Shown here piece by piece: positions 8,876 to 17,768 of a stretch of 64,000 bases of DNA. Each line of letters begins with the position of its first letter. Positions within the stretch are counted from its first letter, which is position 1. The notes under the pieces are model-generated. The model saw nothing but the letters and a program-made list of their open reading frames with translations, searched no databases and was not told where the DNA came from. The translations under genes were made by a program, and so were the position numbers. Location: positions 159,695 through 223,694 of the forward strand of contig CADCEV010000002.1 of NCBI GenBank assembly GCA_902800525.1, written 5' to 3'. This DNA is from an uncultured Bacteroidales bacterium. GTDB lineage: Bacteria; Bacteroidota; Bacteroidia; Bacteroidales; Paludibacteraceae.

Positions 8876-9438
8876 CAGCGCAAAATGAATCGTGCCCTTG
8901 TGGCAAAGAAAGTTTTGCGGTATTTAGCTCACGCTGAGGGTATATGTCTTTCGGATGGGGGTAAATACAGGACATATTGAAAAAGGCGTCTTACGCGCTT
9001 TGTTTTGGCTTCATAGAATCTGGTAAATTCACAAAACATCCAAAACATTGCAGCACAAGATGCCCATTGGTATGTAAATAATGTACGCGTATAGTGCGCG
9101 CATTTGTGCATACGGCGTGGGCTTCAGTGTTGTTGTTTGGATTAGAAGGCAATACCAGAGCCTCGGAATGCGGAACAGCAAGATTGCAGTCCCGCTTTTA
9201 TTTATATAAGCGGGAGAAAATCGTTCAAGCGAAGCGAGATAAGAACACTATCAAGGATCCGCTTTTTGTATGCATATACCCTCGAGATAGTCTCGACATA
9301 GTACCGACTCGATTCTCTCTCGTTAGTGTCTCGCCAGTCTGATTTGGACAAGATAGATGTAGAAACAAACTAAAAGTAAAATAATGGAGTAAGCCGAAAA
9401 GCCATAAGTGAGTAGGCAAATACTTAACTTTAAAAAAT

Positions 9439-10221
9439 ATGAATACTATTCCTTTGTTTATTAACGGCGTTAAGGATAAAAAGTCCTTAAACACAATTTT
9501 CAAATCTCGTTTTCGTTCGCAAGATAGATTGGGGCAAATCTATTTTCTACCAAATCTCTATAGTCAGTTACTGCCGGCCTTTGAAAAATCATTAGGTATC
9601 AATAATAGCGCCATGAATGAGTGGCTGGAAATTTGCCTAAAGAATACATATTTTCAATTGTTGAATGGAGAGATTGTACCACTCAGTAATATCTCAGAAG
9701 TCCATCTTATCTCACCACAAGGGCCTATTAACTCAATGCAGTTGAGCAAATTGTCTAGTGAAATGTTTAAACCTGCGGAATTTAAAGGTAAGGTCACATT
9801 AACATCTGTTACCACGGGTGCAACTACAATTCCTAATCCGTCTACATTATTATCAGTATCTAAGATATATGAAGTGTATATTGTTAGATGTTGCGGTAAT
9901 AATAGACCAGAACGTGTGTGGTTAGGCGACGATATTAACTTGGTTTTGGGTAAAGATGACTTGACGTTAGATCATAATCAACCGGTTAGTCAAGTGTTAG
10001 TTGCGAACCGTAATAATTTACCTTATATAATGGTAATAGATCAACTCATACGTTCTATGTACTATAATTATAACAAAAGTAAAATCACATCTATTATAAG
10101 CCAAATTAATCTTTCCGATCATCGCGCTTATAATGGCCTTATTGATGAGATGATGTTTGTGTTGCGCGAATCCCATGGCATTAAAATATGTTCACCTATA
10201 GCTAACTATAATAACAAATAA
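9439..10221 (+). CDS. Hypothetical protein, AT-rich orphan
   Basis: 260 residues; not recognised. No signal peptide or membrane segment is evident, so it is probably cytoplasmic. The sequence (MNTIPLFINGVKDKKSLN...) is rich in Asn, Ile, Leu and Ser, and its DNA is visibly more AT-rich than its neighbours, which suggests a separate origin. It ends only 8 bp before the start of the BspA-like gene (TAA at 10219-10221, ATG at 10230), so the two could be co-transcribed. No clear promoter with the usual 20-bp spacing was seen directly upstream. The ATG at 9439 follows an A-rich leader. Confidence 0.7.
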   Translation: MNTIPLFINGVKDKKSLNTIFKSRFRSQDRLGQIYFLPNLYSQLLPAFEKSLGINNSAMNEWLEICLKNTYFQLLNGEIVPLSNISEVHLISPQGPINSMQLSKLSSEMFKPAEFKGKVTLTSVTTGATTIPNPSTLLSVSKIYEVYIVRCCGNNRPERVWLGDDINLVLGKDDLTLDHNQPVSQVLVANRNNLPYIMVIDQLIRSMYYNYNKSKITSIISQINLSDHRAYNGLIDEMMFVLRESHGIKICSPIANYNNK

Positions 10222-10229
10222 TATTTATT

Positions 10230-13016
10230 ATGAAAACAAAACTCTTTACCCTATTGCTCGCTGTAGCAGCAAGCGTAGGAACGATGTTCGCCTCGGATAC
10301 ATCCGTGGGCGGTATTTGGTACAATTTCGACGATGAGCACCGCACTGCTGAAGTGACTTATCGAGGTGATCAGTACTATTCCTATACGGATAGATACTCC
10401 GGCGAGGTGGTTATTCCCTCCTCTGTGACATATAATGCCCAAACATATAGCGTCACCAGCATTGGAGATTATGCTTTCTATGAATGCACCGGTTTGACCT
10501 CTGTGACGATTCCCAATAGCGTCACTAGCATTGGAAGTTATGCTTTCGGGTATTGCAGCGGTTTGACCTCTGTAACGATTCCCAATAGCGTAACAAGCAT
10601 TGGAAATGGTGCTTTCTATGGTTGCACCGGTTTGACCTCTGTAACGATTCCCAATAGCGTCACAAGCATTGGAGGAAGTGCTTTCGAAGGTTGCAGCGGT
10701 TTGACATCTATTGAGATTCCCAATAGCGTTACCAGCATTGGTAACTATGCTTTCTATCTTTGCACCGGTTTGACTGGCGAATTGGTTATTCCCAATAGCG
10801 TCACAAGCATTGGAAATCATGCTTTCCTAAATTGTAGCAGTTTGACCTCATTGTCTGTAGAAGCAGGGAACACGGTATATGATAGTCGTAACAATTGCAA
10901 TGCTATTATCAAGACTTCCACTAATACTCTAATTTTCGGTTGTCAAAATACTACGATTCCCAATAGCGTCACCAGCATTGGAGATTATGCTTTCTATGGT
11001 TGCAGCGGTTTGACCTCTGTGACGATTCCCAATAGCGTAACAAGCATTGGAAATGGTGCTTTCTATGGTTGCAGCGGTTTGACCTCTGTGACGATTGGCA
11101 ATAGCGTCACAAGCATTGGAGATCATGCTTTCTATGGTTGCACCGGTTTTACATCTGTCATATGGAACGCAAAGAATTATGCTGATTTTGCATCGAACAA
11201 TACTCCTTTTTATGCAGATTATTATGATCAGGAGATGCATCAAAATTTTCGCTTCGATTTACGACCACAAATCACATCTTTTACATTCGGTAACGAAGTA
11301 GAGCATATTCCTGCCAACCTATGTAATGGCATGTCTAATTTGACCTCTGTAACGATTCCCAATAGCGTCACCAGCATTGGAAATTATGCTTTCTCACGTT
11401 GCAGCGGTTTGACCTCTATTGAGATTCCCAATAGCGTCACAAGCATTGGAAGTGGTGCTTTCGCTTATTGCAGCGGTTTGACCTCTGTTATATGGAACGC
11501 AAAGAATTGTGCTGATTTTGCAACGAACAATACTCCTTTTTATGCAAATTATTATGATGAGGAGCAGTATCAATACATTCGCTTCGATTTACGACCACAA
11601 ATTACATCCTTTACATTCGGCAACGAAGTAGAGCATATTCCTGCCTACCTATGTAATGGCATGTCTAATTTGACCTCTGTGACGATTCCCAATAGCGTCA
11701 CCAGCATTGGAAATAATGCTTTCTATGGTTGCAGCGGTTTGACCTCTGTGACGATTCCCAATAGCGTCACAAGCATTGGAGAATATGCTTTCGGTAGTTG
11801 CAGCGGTTTGACCTCTGTGACGATTGGCGATAGCGTCACAAGCATTGGAGAATATGCTTTCGGTAGTTGCAGCGGTTTGACCTCTGTGACGATTCCCAAT
11901 AGCGTCACCAGCATTGGAGGAAGTGCTTTTTTGGGTTGCAGCGGTTTGACCTCTGTGACGATTCCCAATAGCGTCACCAGCATTGGAGGTAGTGCTTTCT
12001 ATGGTTGCAGCGGTTTGACAAGCCTTGTGGTGCAAAATCCAAATCTTCAAATAGAAGGAGAATATTATTATAGTTTTGCGAATTCTACTGCTTTGAAATA
12101 TATCTCAGCTCCTGCCTGTATTTTTGATATTCATTCAGATTATACCAGTTACCCTTCCTATTTCCCTCAAAAGTTAGATTCTATTAAGGTTATCGGAGGC
12201 GAGTTGTCAGAAAATGCTTTGTGGGTGATTAATCTCTCTCGCAAAACTTTGAAGTCTGTTGATTTGTCCGGTACTGCGCACGCAGATTTAGCAGATGAGG
12301 CCTTCAAAGAGTTCTACAATCTCCGGAAACTTATCTTACCGGCAAACCTAACGCATATCGGCTATAAATCCGTTGCGGAATGTGTCAAACTGCAATCCAT
12401 CGATATTCCGGCTTCTGTAGAAGAAATTGATGACCGCGCCTTTGAGGATTGTCGTAGTATCAAGTCCATCACTTTTGGTGGTTCGTCAGCCGGCGCTCCC
12501 GGACGATTCAATGCGCCTGCAGCCTCTGCCAGCCAACTCCGTCGTATCGGTAACTGGGCGTTCTACAACGCACACGAGCTCCAGAACCTCGAGATCCCCG
12601 AAGGTGTAACGGAAATAGGCGATGGAGCTTTCTATGGCTGTACGTATCTGGAAGAGATGGTTCTTCCGTCGTCAGTACAGACTATTGGAGATAATACTTT
12701 TGCACTCTGCGCCAAACTGCAGAAGATTACTGTCAATTCCGTTACGCCTCCTTCTATTCAAGCCAAGACCTTCTTCGACGTCAAACGCCAGATCCCTGTC
12801 TATGTGCCGGATGAGGCTGTTTCTGCTTATGAGGATGACACCTATTGGCAGGAGTTCGACATCCAAGGTATTTCGAATATGCCGACGGGTATCAACAATA
12901 CTCCCTTCCCTTCATGGGAGGGCCGGGGTAAGGCTTCCAAGATCCTCCGCAACGGCCAGATCTTCATCCTCCGCGGCGAGAAGGTTTATACCATAACGGG
13001 ACAAGCCGTGAGGTAA
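10230..13016 (+). CDS. BspA-like leucine-rich-repeat surface protein
   Basis: 928 residues. Signal peptide at 1-21 (MKTKLFTLLLAVAAS...MFA). It then carries many 23-residue LRR_5 (BspA/TpLRR) repeats of the form SVTIPNSVTSIG-xAFYGCSGLT, interrupted by two copies of a longer block (VIWNAKN...FTFGNEVEHIPA). The two blocks start 330 bp apart (11161 and 11491) and are nearly identical, so they are a recent internal duplication. Degenerate LRRs continue to about residue 870. A GC-rich palindromic insertion (12901-12934) precedes the C-terminal motif KILRNGQIFILRG...YTITGQ. BspA-type proteins in Bacteroidales bind host matrix or other bacteria; the ligand here is unknown. Confidence 0.9.
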   Translation: MKTKLFTLLLAVAASVGTMFASDTSVGGIWYNFDDEHRTAEVTYRGDQYYSYTDRYSGEVVIPSSVTYNAQTYSVTSIGDYAFYECTGLTSVTIPNSVTSIGSYAFGYCSGLTSVTIPNSVTSIGNGAFYGCTGLTSVTIPNSVTSIGGSAFEGCSGLTSIEIPNSVTSIGNYAFYLCTGLTGELVIPNSVTSIGNHAFLNCSSLTSLSVEAGNTVYDSRNNCNAIIKTSTNTLIFGCQNTTIPNSVTSIGDYAFYGCSGLTSVTIPNSVTSIGNGAFYGCSGLTSVTIGNSVTSIGDHAFYGCTGFTSVIWNAKNYADFASNNTPFYADYYDQEMHQNFRFDLRPQITSFTFGNEVEHIPANLCNGMSNLTSVTIPNSVTSIGNYAFSRCSGLTSIEIPNSVTSIGSGAFAYCSGLTSVIWNAKNCADFATNNTPFYANYYDEEQYQYIRFDLRPQITSFTFGNEVEHIPAYLCNGMSNLTSVTIPNSVTSIGNNAFYGCSGLTSVTIPNSVTSIGEYAFGSCSGLTSVTIGDSVTSIGEYAFGSCSGLTSVTIPNSVTSIGGSAFLGCSGLTSVTIPNSVTSIGGSAFYGCSGLTSLVVQNPNLQIEGEYYYSFANSTALKYISAPACIFDIHSDYTSYPSYFPQKLDSIKVIGGELSENALWVINLSRKTLKSVDLSGTAHADLADEAFKEFYNLRKLILPANLTHIGYKSVAECVKLQSIDIPASVEEIDDRAFEDCRSIKSITFGGSSAGAPGRFNAPAASASQLRRIGNWAFYNAHELQNLEIPEGVTEIGDGAFYGCTYLEEMVLPSSVQTIGDNTFALCAKLQKITVNSVTPPSIQAKTFFDVKRQIPVYVPDEAVSAYEDDTYWQEFDIQGISNMPTGINNTPFPSWEGRGKASKILRNGQIFILRGEKVYTITGQAVR
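12901..12934 (+). repeat. GC-rich palindromic element, copy 1 (in the BspA-like gene)
   Basis: 34 bp beginning CTCCCTTCCCTTCATGGGAG and ending CCGGGGTAAGGC. Read in frame as TPFPSWEGRGKAS in the linker before the C-terminal motif. Confidence 0.7.
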
Positions 13017-13024
13017 AGGACAGG

Positions 13025-13053
13025 AAAAACGTCACTTCGGTGGCGTTTTTTTT
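13025..13053 (+). terminator. Intrinsic terminator with a TTCG tetraloop
   Basis: AAAAACGTCAC, loop TTCG, GTGGCGTTTTT, then more T. It has a strong stem of about 11 bp with one T-G pair, directly after the BspA-like gene. Confidence 0.9.
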
Positions 13054-13104
13054 TGTTAAAATACTTAGTAAACGCACAAAATGCAATAAAAAACCAAAAT
13101 TATT

Positions 13105-13136
13105 TTTGGCCATATCAATTATTTTTTGTACCTTTG
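13105..13136 (+). promoter_or_regulatory. uvrB promoter
   Basis: TTTG (13105-13108), 20 bp, TACCTTTG (13129-13136), 36 bp before the uvrB ATG. TTTTGGCCA near 13104 and TGGCCAAAA near 13137 form an inverted repeat flanking the promoter. Whether a repressor binds there is unknown. Confidence 0.8.
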
Positions 13137-13172
13137 TGGCCAAAAATAAGTGATATTTCATCGTGAATTTTT

Positions 13173-15230
13173 ATGTTTAAATTAGAGAGTCCATATAAAC
13201 CGACAGGGGATCAGCCGGAGGCGATAAAGGCGTTGGTGGAAGGAGTGAAAGCCGGCGCGGAAGCGCAGGTGTTATTGGGTGTGACGGGAAGCGGAAAGAC
13301 GTTTACCGTGGCGAATGTGATACAAGAGTTGAACCGACCGACGCTGATTATGAGCCACAACAAAACCCTCGCGGCGCAGTTATACTCGGAGATGAAATCG
13401 TTCTTCCCGCACAACGCCGTGGAGTATTTCGTCTCGTACTACGATTATTATCAGCCGGAGGCGTATATCCCCAGTACGGATCTGTATATCGAGAAAGACC
13501 TGAGTATCAACGAAGAGATCGACCGTCTTCGTCTCTCTGCCGTAGCGGCATTGCTGAGCGGACGGAAGGATGTGATCATCGTCTCTTCGGTCAGTTGTAT
13601 TTACGGTTTGGGCTCGCCGCAGGACTTCACGCAGAACGTGATTGAACTCAAACGCGGCACAGAGATCCCGATGGACACGTTGCTCAAACAACTCGTGAGC
13701 GCGCAATACGTGCGTAATGATATTGAGTTAGCGCGCGGGCGCTTCCGCGTGAAAGGTGACACAATCGACATCGCCCTCGCGTACGCAGACTACATCGTGC
13801 GGATTGAGTTCTTCGGAAATGAGATAGACGCTATCCTGACCATTGATCCCATTAGCGGACAGGTACTCGAAGAGTTTGACCAATATAACCTCTCCCCGGC
13901 AACGATCTTCTTAACGTCCGCAGACCGCATTGCTGCCGCCAAGGAGCAGATACAAGCCGATCTCGCCAAACAAATCCAATACTTCGCCAATCTTGGCGAA
14001 GATTTATACGCCAAGCGCATCGAGGAGCGCGTGAAATACGACCTTGAGATGCTGGATGAACTCGGTTACTGCTCCGGCGTAGAGAACTACAGCCGGTATT
14101 TCGACGGTCGCGAAGAAGGAACGCCGCCTTATTGTCTGCTGGATTATTTCCCGAAAGACATGCTCCTTGTTATTGACGAGAGCCACGTGACCGTTCCGCA
14201 GATACGAGGCATGTACGGCGGCGACAAGGCGCGCAAGGATAACCTCGTGACGTACGGTTTCCGTCTTCCCGCTGCACGTGATAACCGGCCTTTACGTTTT
14301 GATGAATTTGAACAGAAAGTGGGCTTAACTCCTGCCCCTTCAGGGGAAGGTCGGGAAGGGGCTTCTACCATATTTGTATCCGCTACACCGGATGAGTATG
14401 AGTTGAACCGCTCCGAAGGAATCGTCATTGACCAGTTGATCCGACCGACAGGACTCCTCGACCCGGAGATTGAAGTGCGTCCGACGGAAAACCAAGTGGA
14501 TGACCTCATGGACGAGATCAAGTTCCGCATCCATCGCAACGAACGCTGCCTCGTCACAACGCTCACCAAACGGATGGCGGAGGAGTTGGACGAGTATCTG
14601 CGCAAGTACCGCATCAAGTCTGCCTATATCCACAGCGATATTGACACGATCGAGCGCGTGAAGATCATGGAGGACTTGCGTAAAGGCGAATACGATGTGT
14701 TGGTGGGTGTGAACCTGCTGCGTGAAGGACTCGACCTGCCGGAAGTATCGCTTGTTGCAATCCTCGATGCAGATAAATCGGGCTTTTTGCGCGACCAGCG
14801 TAGTCTCACACAGACGGTCGGTCGTGCGGCGCGTCATGTGCACGGCAAGGCGGTGCTCTACGGCGATAAGATCACACCGGCGATGCAGGCAACGATCAAT
14901 GAGACCAACCGCCGCCGTGCGATACAGATGAAGTACAACGAGGAGCACGGTATCACGCCGACGCCGATCAAGAAAGAGATCAACACCTCAGCCCTCGCAG
15001 GCCTGTACAAAGACCCGGAGGAGGAGAAGCGCAAACTGACCGAATCCATCAAAGCCGGTTGGAAGAATGCCGAATGGCAGAAGATGGACGCGAAGAAGTT
15101 GGAGAAAGCGATCGAAGACAAGCGCAAAGCCATGCTCGCTGCAGCAAAAGCGACGGACTTTGAGACCGCCGCTTTCCTGCGAGACGAAATGCTCGAGATG
15201 CAGAACCGATTGCAAGTTCTAGAAAGTTGA
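13173..15230 (+). CDS. uvrB: Excinuclease ABC subunit B (UvrB)
   Basis: 685 residues. UvrB is the DNA-loading helicase-like subunit of nucleotide excision repair, working with UvrA and UvrC in the cytoplasm. Visible features: Walker A GVTGSGKTF near residue 40; the DNA-binding beta-hairpin YYDYYQPEAYIPSTDLY near 90; the DESH box (VIDESHVTVPQI) near 335; VSATP near 400; the motif VI region (QTVGRAARH) near 540; and a C-terminal UVR motif (KLEKAIEDKRKAML...FLRDEM) that contacts UvrC. It has an in-frame insert of about 11 residues (TPAPSGEGREG, from 14329-14362) just before VSATP, where relatives I know are contiguous. The stop codon lies in the first unit of a heptamer array. Confidence 0.97.
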   Translation: MFKLESPYKPTGDQPEAIKALVEGVKAGAEAQVLLGVTGSGKTFTVANVIQELNRPTLIMSHNKTLAAQLYSEMKSFFPHNAVEYFVSYYDYYQPEAYIPSTDLYIEKDLSINEEIDRLRLSAVAALLSGRKDVIIVSSVSCIYGLGSPQDFTQNVIELKRGTEIPMDTLLKQLVSAQYVRNDIELARGRFRVKGDTIDIALAYADYIVRIEFFGNEIDAILTIDPISGQVLEEFDQYNLSPATIFLTSADRIAAAKEQIQADLAKQIQYFANLGEDLYAKRIEERVKYDLEMLDELGYCSGVENYSRYFDGREEGTPPYCLLDYFPKDMLLVIDESHVTVPQIRGMYGGDKARKDNLVTYGFRLPAARDNRPLRFDEFEQKVGLTPAPSGEGREGASTIFVSATPDEYELNRSEGIVIDQLIRPTGLLDPEIEVRPTENQVDDLMDEIKFRIHRNERCLVTTLTKRMAEELDEYLRKYRIKSAYIHSDIDTIERVKIMEDLRKGEYDVLVGVNLLREGLDLPEVSLVAILDADKSGFLRDQRSLTQTVGRAARHVHGKAVLYGDKITPAMQATINETNRRRAIQMKYNEEHGITPTPIKKEINTSALAGLYKDPEEEKRKLTESIKAGWKNAEWQKMDAKKLEKAIEDKRKAMLAAAKATDFETAAFLRDEMLEMQNRLQVLES
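14329..14362 (+). repeat. GC-rich palindromic element, copy 2 (inside uvrB)
   Basis: 34 bp, CTCCTGCCCCTTCAGGGGAA then GGTCGGGAAGGGGC, read in frame as TPAPSGEGREGA between FEQKVGL and TIFVSATP of UvrB. Confidence 0.75.
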
Positions 15231-15258
15231 TAGTTGATAGTTGAGAGTTGAGAGAAGT
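15224..15258. repeat. 35-bp heptamer array containing the uvrB stop codon
   Basis: AAGTTGA, TAGTTGA, TAGTTGA, GAGTTGA, GAGAAGT. The uvrB stop TGA (15228-15230) is the end of the first unit. Less regular units (TAGTTAA, AAGTTGA, AAGTTAA) continue to about 15283, reaching the 3' end of the convergent pullulanase gene. Confidence 0.75.
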
Positions 15259-15279
15259 CTTCTAGTTAAAAGTTGAAAG

Positions 15280-17193
15280 TTAATACTCTGCTAAGATAGT
15301 AGCCGAATAAGGCTCAACGACCACATGAGTGCCTTGGATCTGACCTAAACCGGAGATATCTACCTGGGCGTCGTGCGCCAAAACGGTGTATGTGCCTTCG
15401 GGCACTTCGGCTTTCGCTTGTTTGGCGCTACCGTTGAGAAGGACGGTCAACGATTTGGCGGAATCGAACTCCTCAAGGTTATTGATGCGGTAGATGATGA
15501 GCGACTCGTTGTCCGTGTCCAGGAACTCCACATGCTCTTTCACCAAGTCCGCCGAACCCAGACGGAAGCCCTTGTGCTCATGGCGAAGCGCAATCATCGC
15601 GCGGTAGTAGTCGCATAGGTCGGCATATTGGAACATGTTCTCCCAAGGAATGATATTGATCGAATCGGGGCTTTGATAACTATTGTCAATGCCCTTTTTC
15701 GTGCGATAGAGTTCTTCGCCGCCATAGATGAACGCCATACCCTGCGATACAAGCACCGCCGTCTGCGCCAGTTTGTTCATACGCAGTTTGGTAGCTTCAC
15801 TCTCGCCTTTGGCGGACACATCAATGCGGTCACGGAGACAGTAGTTATCGTGGCAAGTGATATAGGAGACGTGCTGGATCGGTTCGCCGCTCCATTCGGG
15901 ACAAGCGATCAGACCGCGCATCACATCTTTGGCGGACGCTGCATTGCCGGAAGCGAAACCGCGTTCGTGGTCAAACGGCGAGCCGATGAGGGCATTGCGT
16001 ATGTCGTCGCTGAAAGCGCCCACACGCGGCATTTTATAGGTCCATTGCTTCATGGCGAGATCCTCATACGGATAAGCCGGCGCCATCGCCGCCCAGCCTT
16101 CGCCGTACGTCAGGATAGTGGGATCGATCTCGTCCAATGCTGCACGGATAGCATTCATGGTTTCCTGATCATGGATGCCCATGAGGTCAAAGCGGAAACC
16201 GTCGATATGGTACTCGCGCGCCCAGTAACAAACGGACTCAACCATGAACTGACGGTACATCTCATGGTCCGAAGCGGTCTCGTTGCCGCAACCCGAACCG
16301 TTGGCATACGTACCATCGGGGTTCAAACGGTAGAAATATTTCGGAACAACGCGGCCGAGTGCGCAACCCATAACGTCGTACGTGTGGTTATAAACCACAT
16401 CCATGATCACGCGGATGCCTGCTTCATGGAGTGCCTGAATCATCATTTTCGCTTCGCGAATACGGCATGCAGGATCGTACGGGTTGGTCGAATAACCGCC
16501 GTCCGGCACATTGTAGTTCACCGGATCGTAACCCCAATTGTACCTGTTCTGATCCAACCGGGTCTCGTCAATACTGCCATAATCGAAGAAAGGCAGGATC
16601 TGAAGGTGGGTGATACCCATCTCTTTGAGATGGTCAATTCCGGTCGCCGCCAAACGGTCTCCGTTGACGCCGGTTCCTTCTTCTGTCAGAGCCAGGAACT
16701 TACCCTTGTTCTCGATGCCCGAATAGGGTGACATCGTGAAATCACGCAGATGGGTCTCATAGACCACAATGTCGGTCATGTCCGTCACTTCCGGCCTTGC
16801 GTCATACTCCCATCCTTCAGGATTAGTGGTCGTAAAGTCTATGATTGCTGCACGTTGACCATTCACGCTTACCGCTTTTGCAAAGATACCCGGCGATTCA
16901 AGCGACCATTCGCCGTTTTGGAACGAACGGATGGTATAGAATTTCCCTGCCAAATCACCTTTGACGGTTGCCGTCCAAAAATCACCTTCGCCCTTGGTCA
17001 GAGGAACAACCTTGGCGCTTTGTTCATCGTCGCTTTGGGCATAGATGTTCACTTCCATCTGTTCCGCCGCATTGGACCAGAACGTAAATTGGGTTTTGGA
17101 GGGACTGTAAACGCACTCGTCTTCGAGTTTCGGTTGCTTGCTCGTGCAAGCCAACAATGCTACTGAAAGCATAAGCAAAAATAGTTTCTTCAT
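15280..17193 (-). CDS. pulA: Type I pullulanase-like lipoprotein (GH13)
   Basis: 637 residues from the ATG at 17193; the in-frame ATG further upstream (17226) lies before the predicted transcription start and would spoil the signal peptide. Lipoprotein signal MKKLFLLMLSVALLAC puts it in the periplasm or at the cell surface. An N-terminal CBM48-like beta domain (FTFWSNAAEQMEVNIY) is followed by a GH13 barrel with the type I pullulanase signature YNWGYDP, the region-I motif DVVYNHT, the nucleophile motif DGFRFDLMG, the acid/base motif YGEGW and ITCHDN near the C-terminal end. Type I pullulanases cut alpha-1,6 branches of pullulan, starch limit dextrins or glycogen. Transcribed alone from the promoter at 17215-17246 and convergent with uvrB. 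Confidence 0.92.
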   Translation of the reverse strand: MKKLFLLMLSVALLACTSKQPKLEDECVYSPSKTQFTFWSNAAEQMEVNIYAQSDDEQSAKVVPLTKGEGDFWTATVKGDLAGKFYTIRSFQNGEWSLESPGIFAKAVSVNGQRAAIIDFTTTNPEGWEYDARPEVTDMTDIVVYETHLRDFTMSPYSGIENKGKFLALTEEGTGVNGDRLAATGIDHLKEMGITHLQILPFFDYGSIDETRLDQNRYNWGYDPVNYNVPDGGYSTNPYDPACRIREAKMMIQALHEAGIRVIMDVVYNHTYDVMGCALGRVVPKYFYRLNPDGTYANGSGCGNETASDHEMYRQFMVESVCYWAREYHIDGFRFDLMGIHDQETMNAIRAALDEIDPTILTYGEGWAAMAPAYPYEDLAMKQWTYKMPRVGAFSDDIRNALIGSPFDHERGFASGNAASAKDVMRGLIACPEWSGEPIQHVSYITCHDNYCLRDRIDVSAKGESEATKLRMNKLAQTAVLVSQGMAFIYGGEELYRTKKGIDNSYQSPDSINIIPWENMFQYADLCDYYRAMIALRHEHKGFRLGSADLVKEHVEFLDTDNESLIIYRINNLEEFDSAKSLTVLLNGSAKQAKAEVPEGTYTVLAHDAQVDISGLGQIQGTHVVVEPYSATILAEY

Positions 17194-17214
17194 AGTATTA
17201 CAAATTTGCGAGTG

Positions 17215-17246
17215 CAAAGGTAGCAAAAAAAAATGAAATATGCAAA
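17215..17246 (-). promoter_or_regulatory. Promoter of the pullulanase gene
   Basis: On the minus strand TTTG (17246-17243), 20 bp, TACCTTTG (17222-17215). The start codon at 17193 is 22 bp beyond the -7 box. Confidence 0.85.
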
Positions 17247-17291
17247 TAAAAGTGACAAAATCGATTTATTTTGTATTTTTTAATCGAAAAA

Positions 17292-17323
17292 TTTGGTCAT
17301 ATCAAAAAAAAGTAGTAATTTTG
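17292..17323 (+). promoter_or_regulatory. Promoter of the rpsF-rpsR-rplI operon
   Basis: TTTG (17292-17295), 20 bp, TAATTTTG (17316-17323). The spacer CATATCAAAAAAAAGTAG resembles those of the 642 gene and uxaB. The leader of about 95 nt contains GATCACGTGATC (about 17365-17376) within a GC-rich imperfect hairpin, a candidate for ribosomal-protein autoregulation but not demonstrable here. Confidence 0.8.
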
Positions 17324-17393
17324 CAAGCTTTTTGTCGCGGACGGAGAAATCTCGTCATTGCGGGATCACGTGATCGCGAAAAGGCACATTATT

Positions 17394-17414
17394 ATTAACA
17401 ATTAAAAATTAACA
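17394..17414. repeat. Three-unit heptamer array in the rpsF leader
   Basis: ATTAACA, ATTAAAA, ATTAACA, ending about 10 bp before the rpsF start codon. Confidence 0.5.
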
Positions 17415-17424
17415 ATTTACTACA

Positions 17425-17766
17425 ATGGTAAATCATTATGAAACTGCCTTCGTTCTGACACCCGTTTTGTCTGAACCGCAGACAAAGGAGGCAGTAGAGA
17501 AATTCGAGAATCTTCTCACGCAGAATGGCGGTACCATCCTGAACCGTGAGGAGTGGGGCTTGAAGCAACTCGCTTACCCTATCCAAGGTAAAAATTCGGG
17601 ATTCTATTTCATTCTTCAGTTTGATGCAGAACCCGCTGTAATCGCTACCCTCGAGACCGAGTTCCGTCGTGACGAGCGTGTAATCCGCTTCCTGACAACG
17701 CGTCTTGACAAGTACGCATTCGAGTACGCTGAGAAGCGTCGTAACAACTTTAAAAAGGAGGCTTAA
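17425..17766 (+). CDS. rpsF: Small ribosomal subunit protein bS6
   Basis: 113 residues. N-terminal [22 protein letters not shown] and the [22 protein letters not shown] strand are typical of S6, which binds S18 and 16S rRNA in the platform of the 30S subunit. First gene of rpsF-rpsR-rplI, with rpsR starting 2 bp after its stop. The start is preceded by a short AT-rich leader without a strong Shine-Dalgarno sequence, as is usual in Bacteroidota. Confidence 0.97.
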   Translation: MVNHYETAFVLTPVLSEPQTKEAVEKFENLLTQNGGTILNREEWGLKQLAYPIQGKNSGFYFILQFDAEPAVIATLETEFRRDERVIRFLTTRLDKYAFEYAEKRRNNFKKEA

Positions 17767-17768
17767 TC

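Larger units (their letters stand above)
8686..9438. other. Non-coding interval with an orphan promoter and hairpins
   Basis: No convincing protein of more than 40 residues. Contents: a terminator (8831-8864); an outward promoter (8844-8875) whose start site lies just before a 31-codon ORF at 8885-8980 (MNRALVAKKVLRYL...) of unknown reality; TACGCGTA and TGCGCGCA palindromes near 9084-9102; an 8-bp-stem hairpin (9190-9197 with 9208-9215); and a 17-bp near-identical direct repeat (TAAGCCGAAAAGC-ATA) at 8802-8818 and 9390-9406. A small RNA or a decayed gene is possible. Confidence 0.5.

Noticed and set aside
9094..9342. 82-codon open frame in the non-coding interval
   Set aside because: No promoter, no start context, unusual composition and no visible domain. 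The frame crosses a strong hairpin at 9190-9215.
11649..12050. Periodic minus-strand frame in the BspA-like gene
   Set aside because: It is the reverse reading of the 69-bp LRR units (AIGNRHRGQTAATIES repeats) with no independent support.
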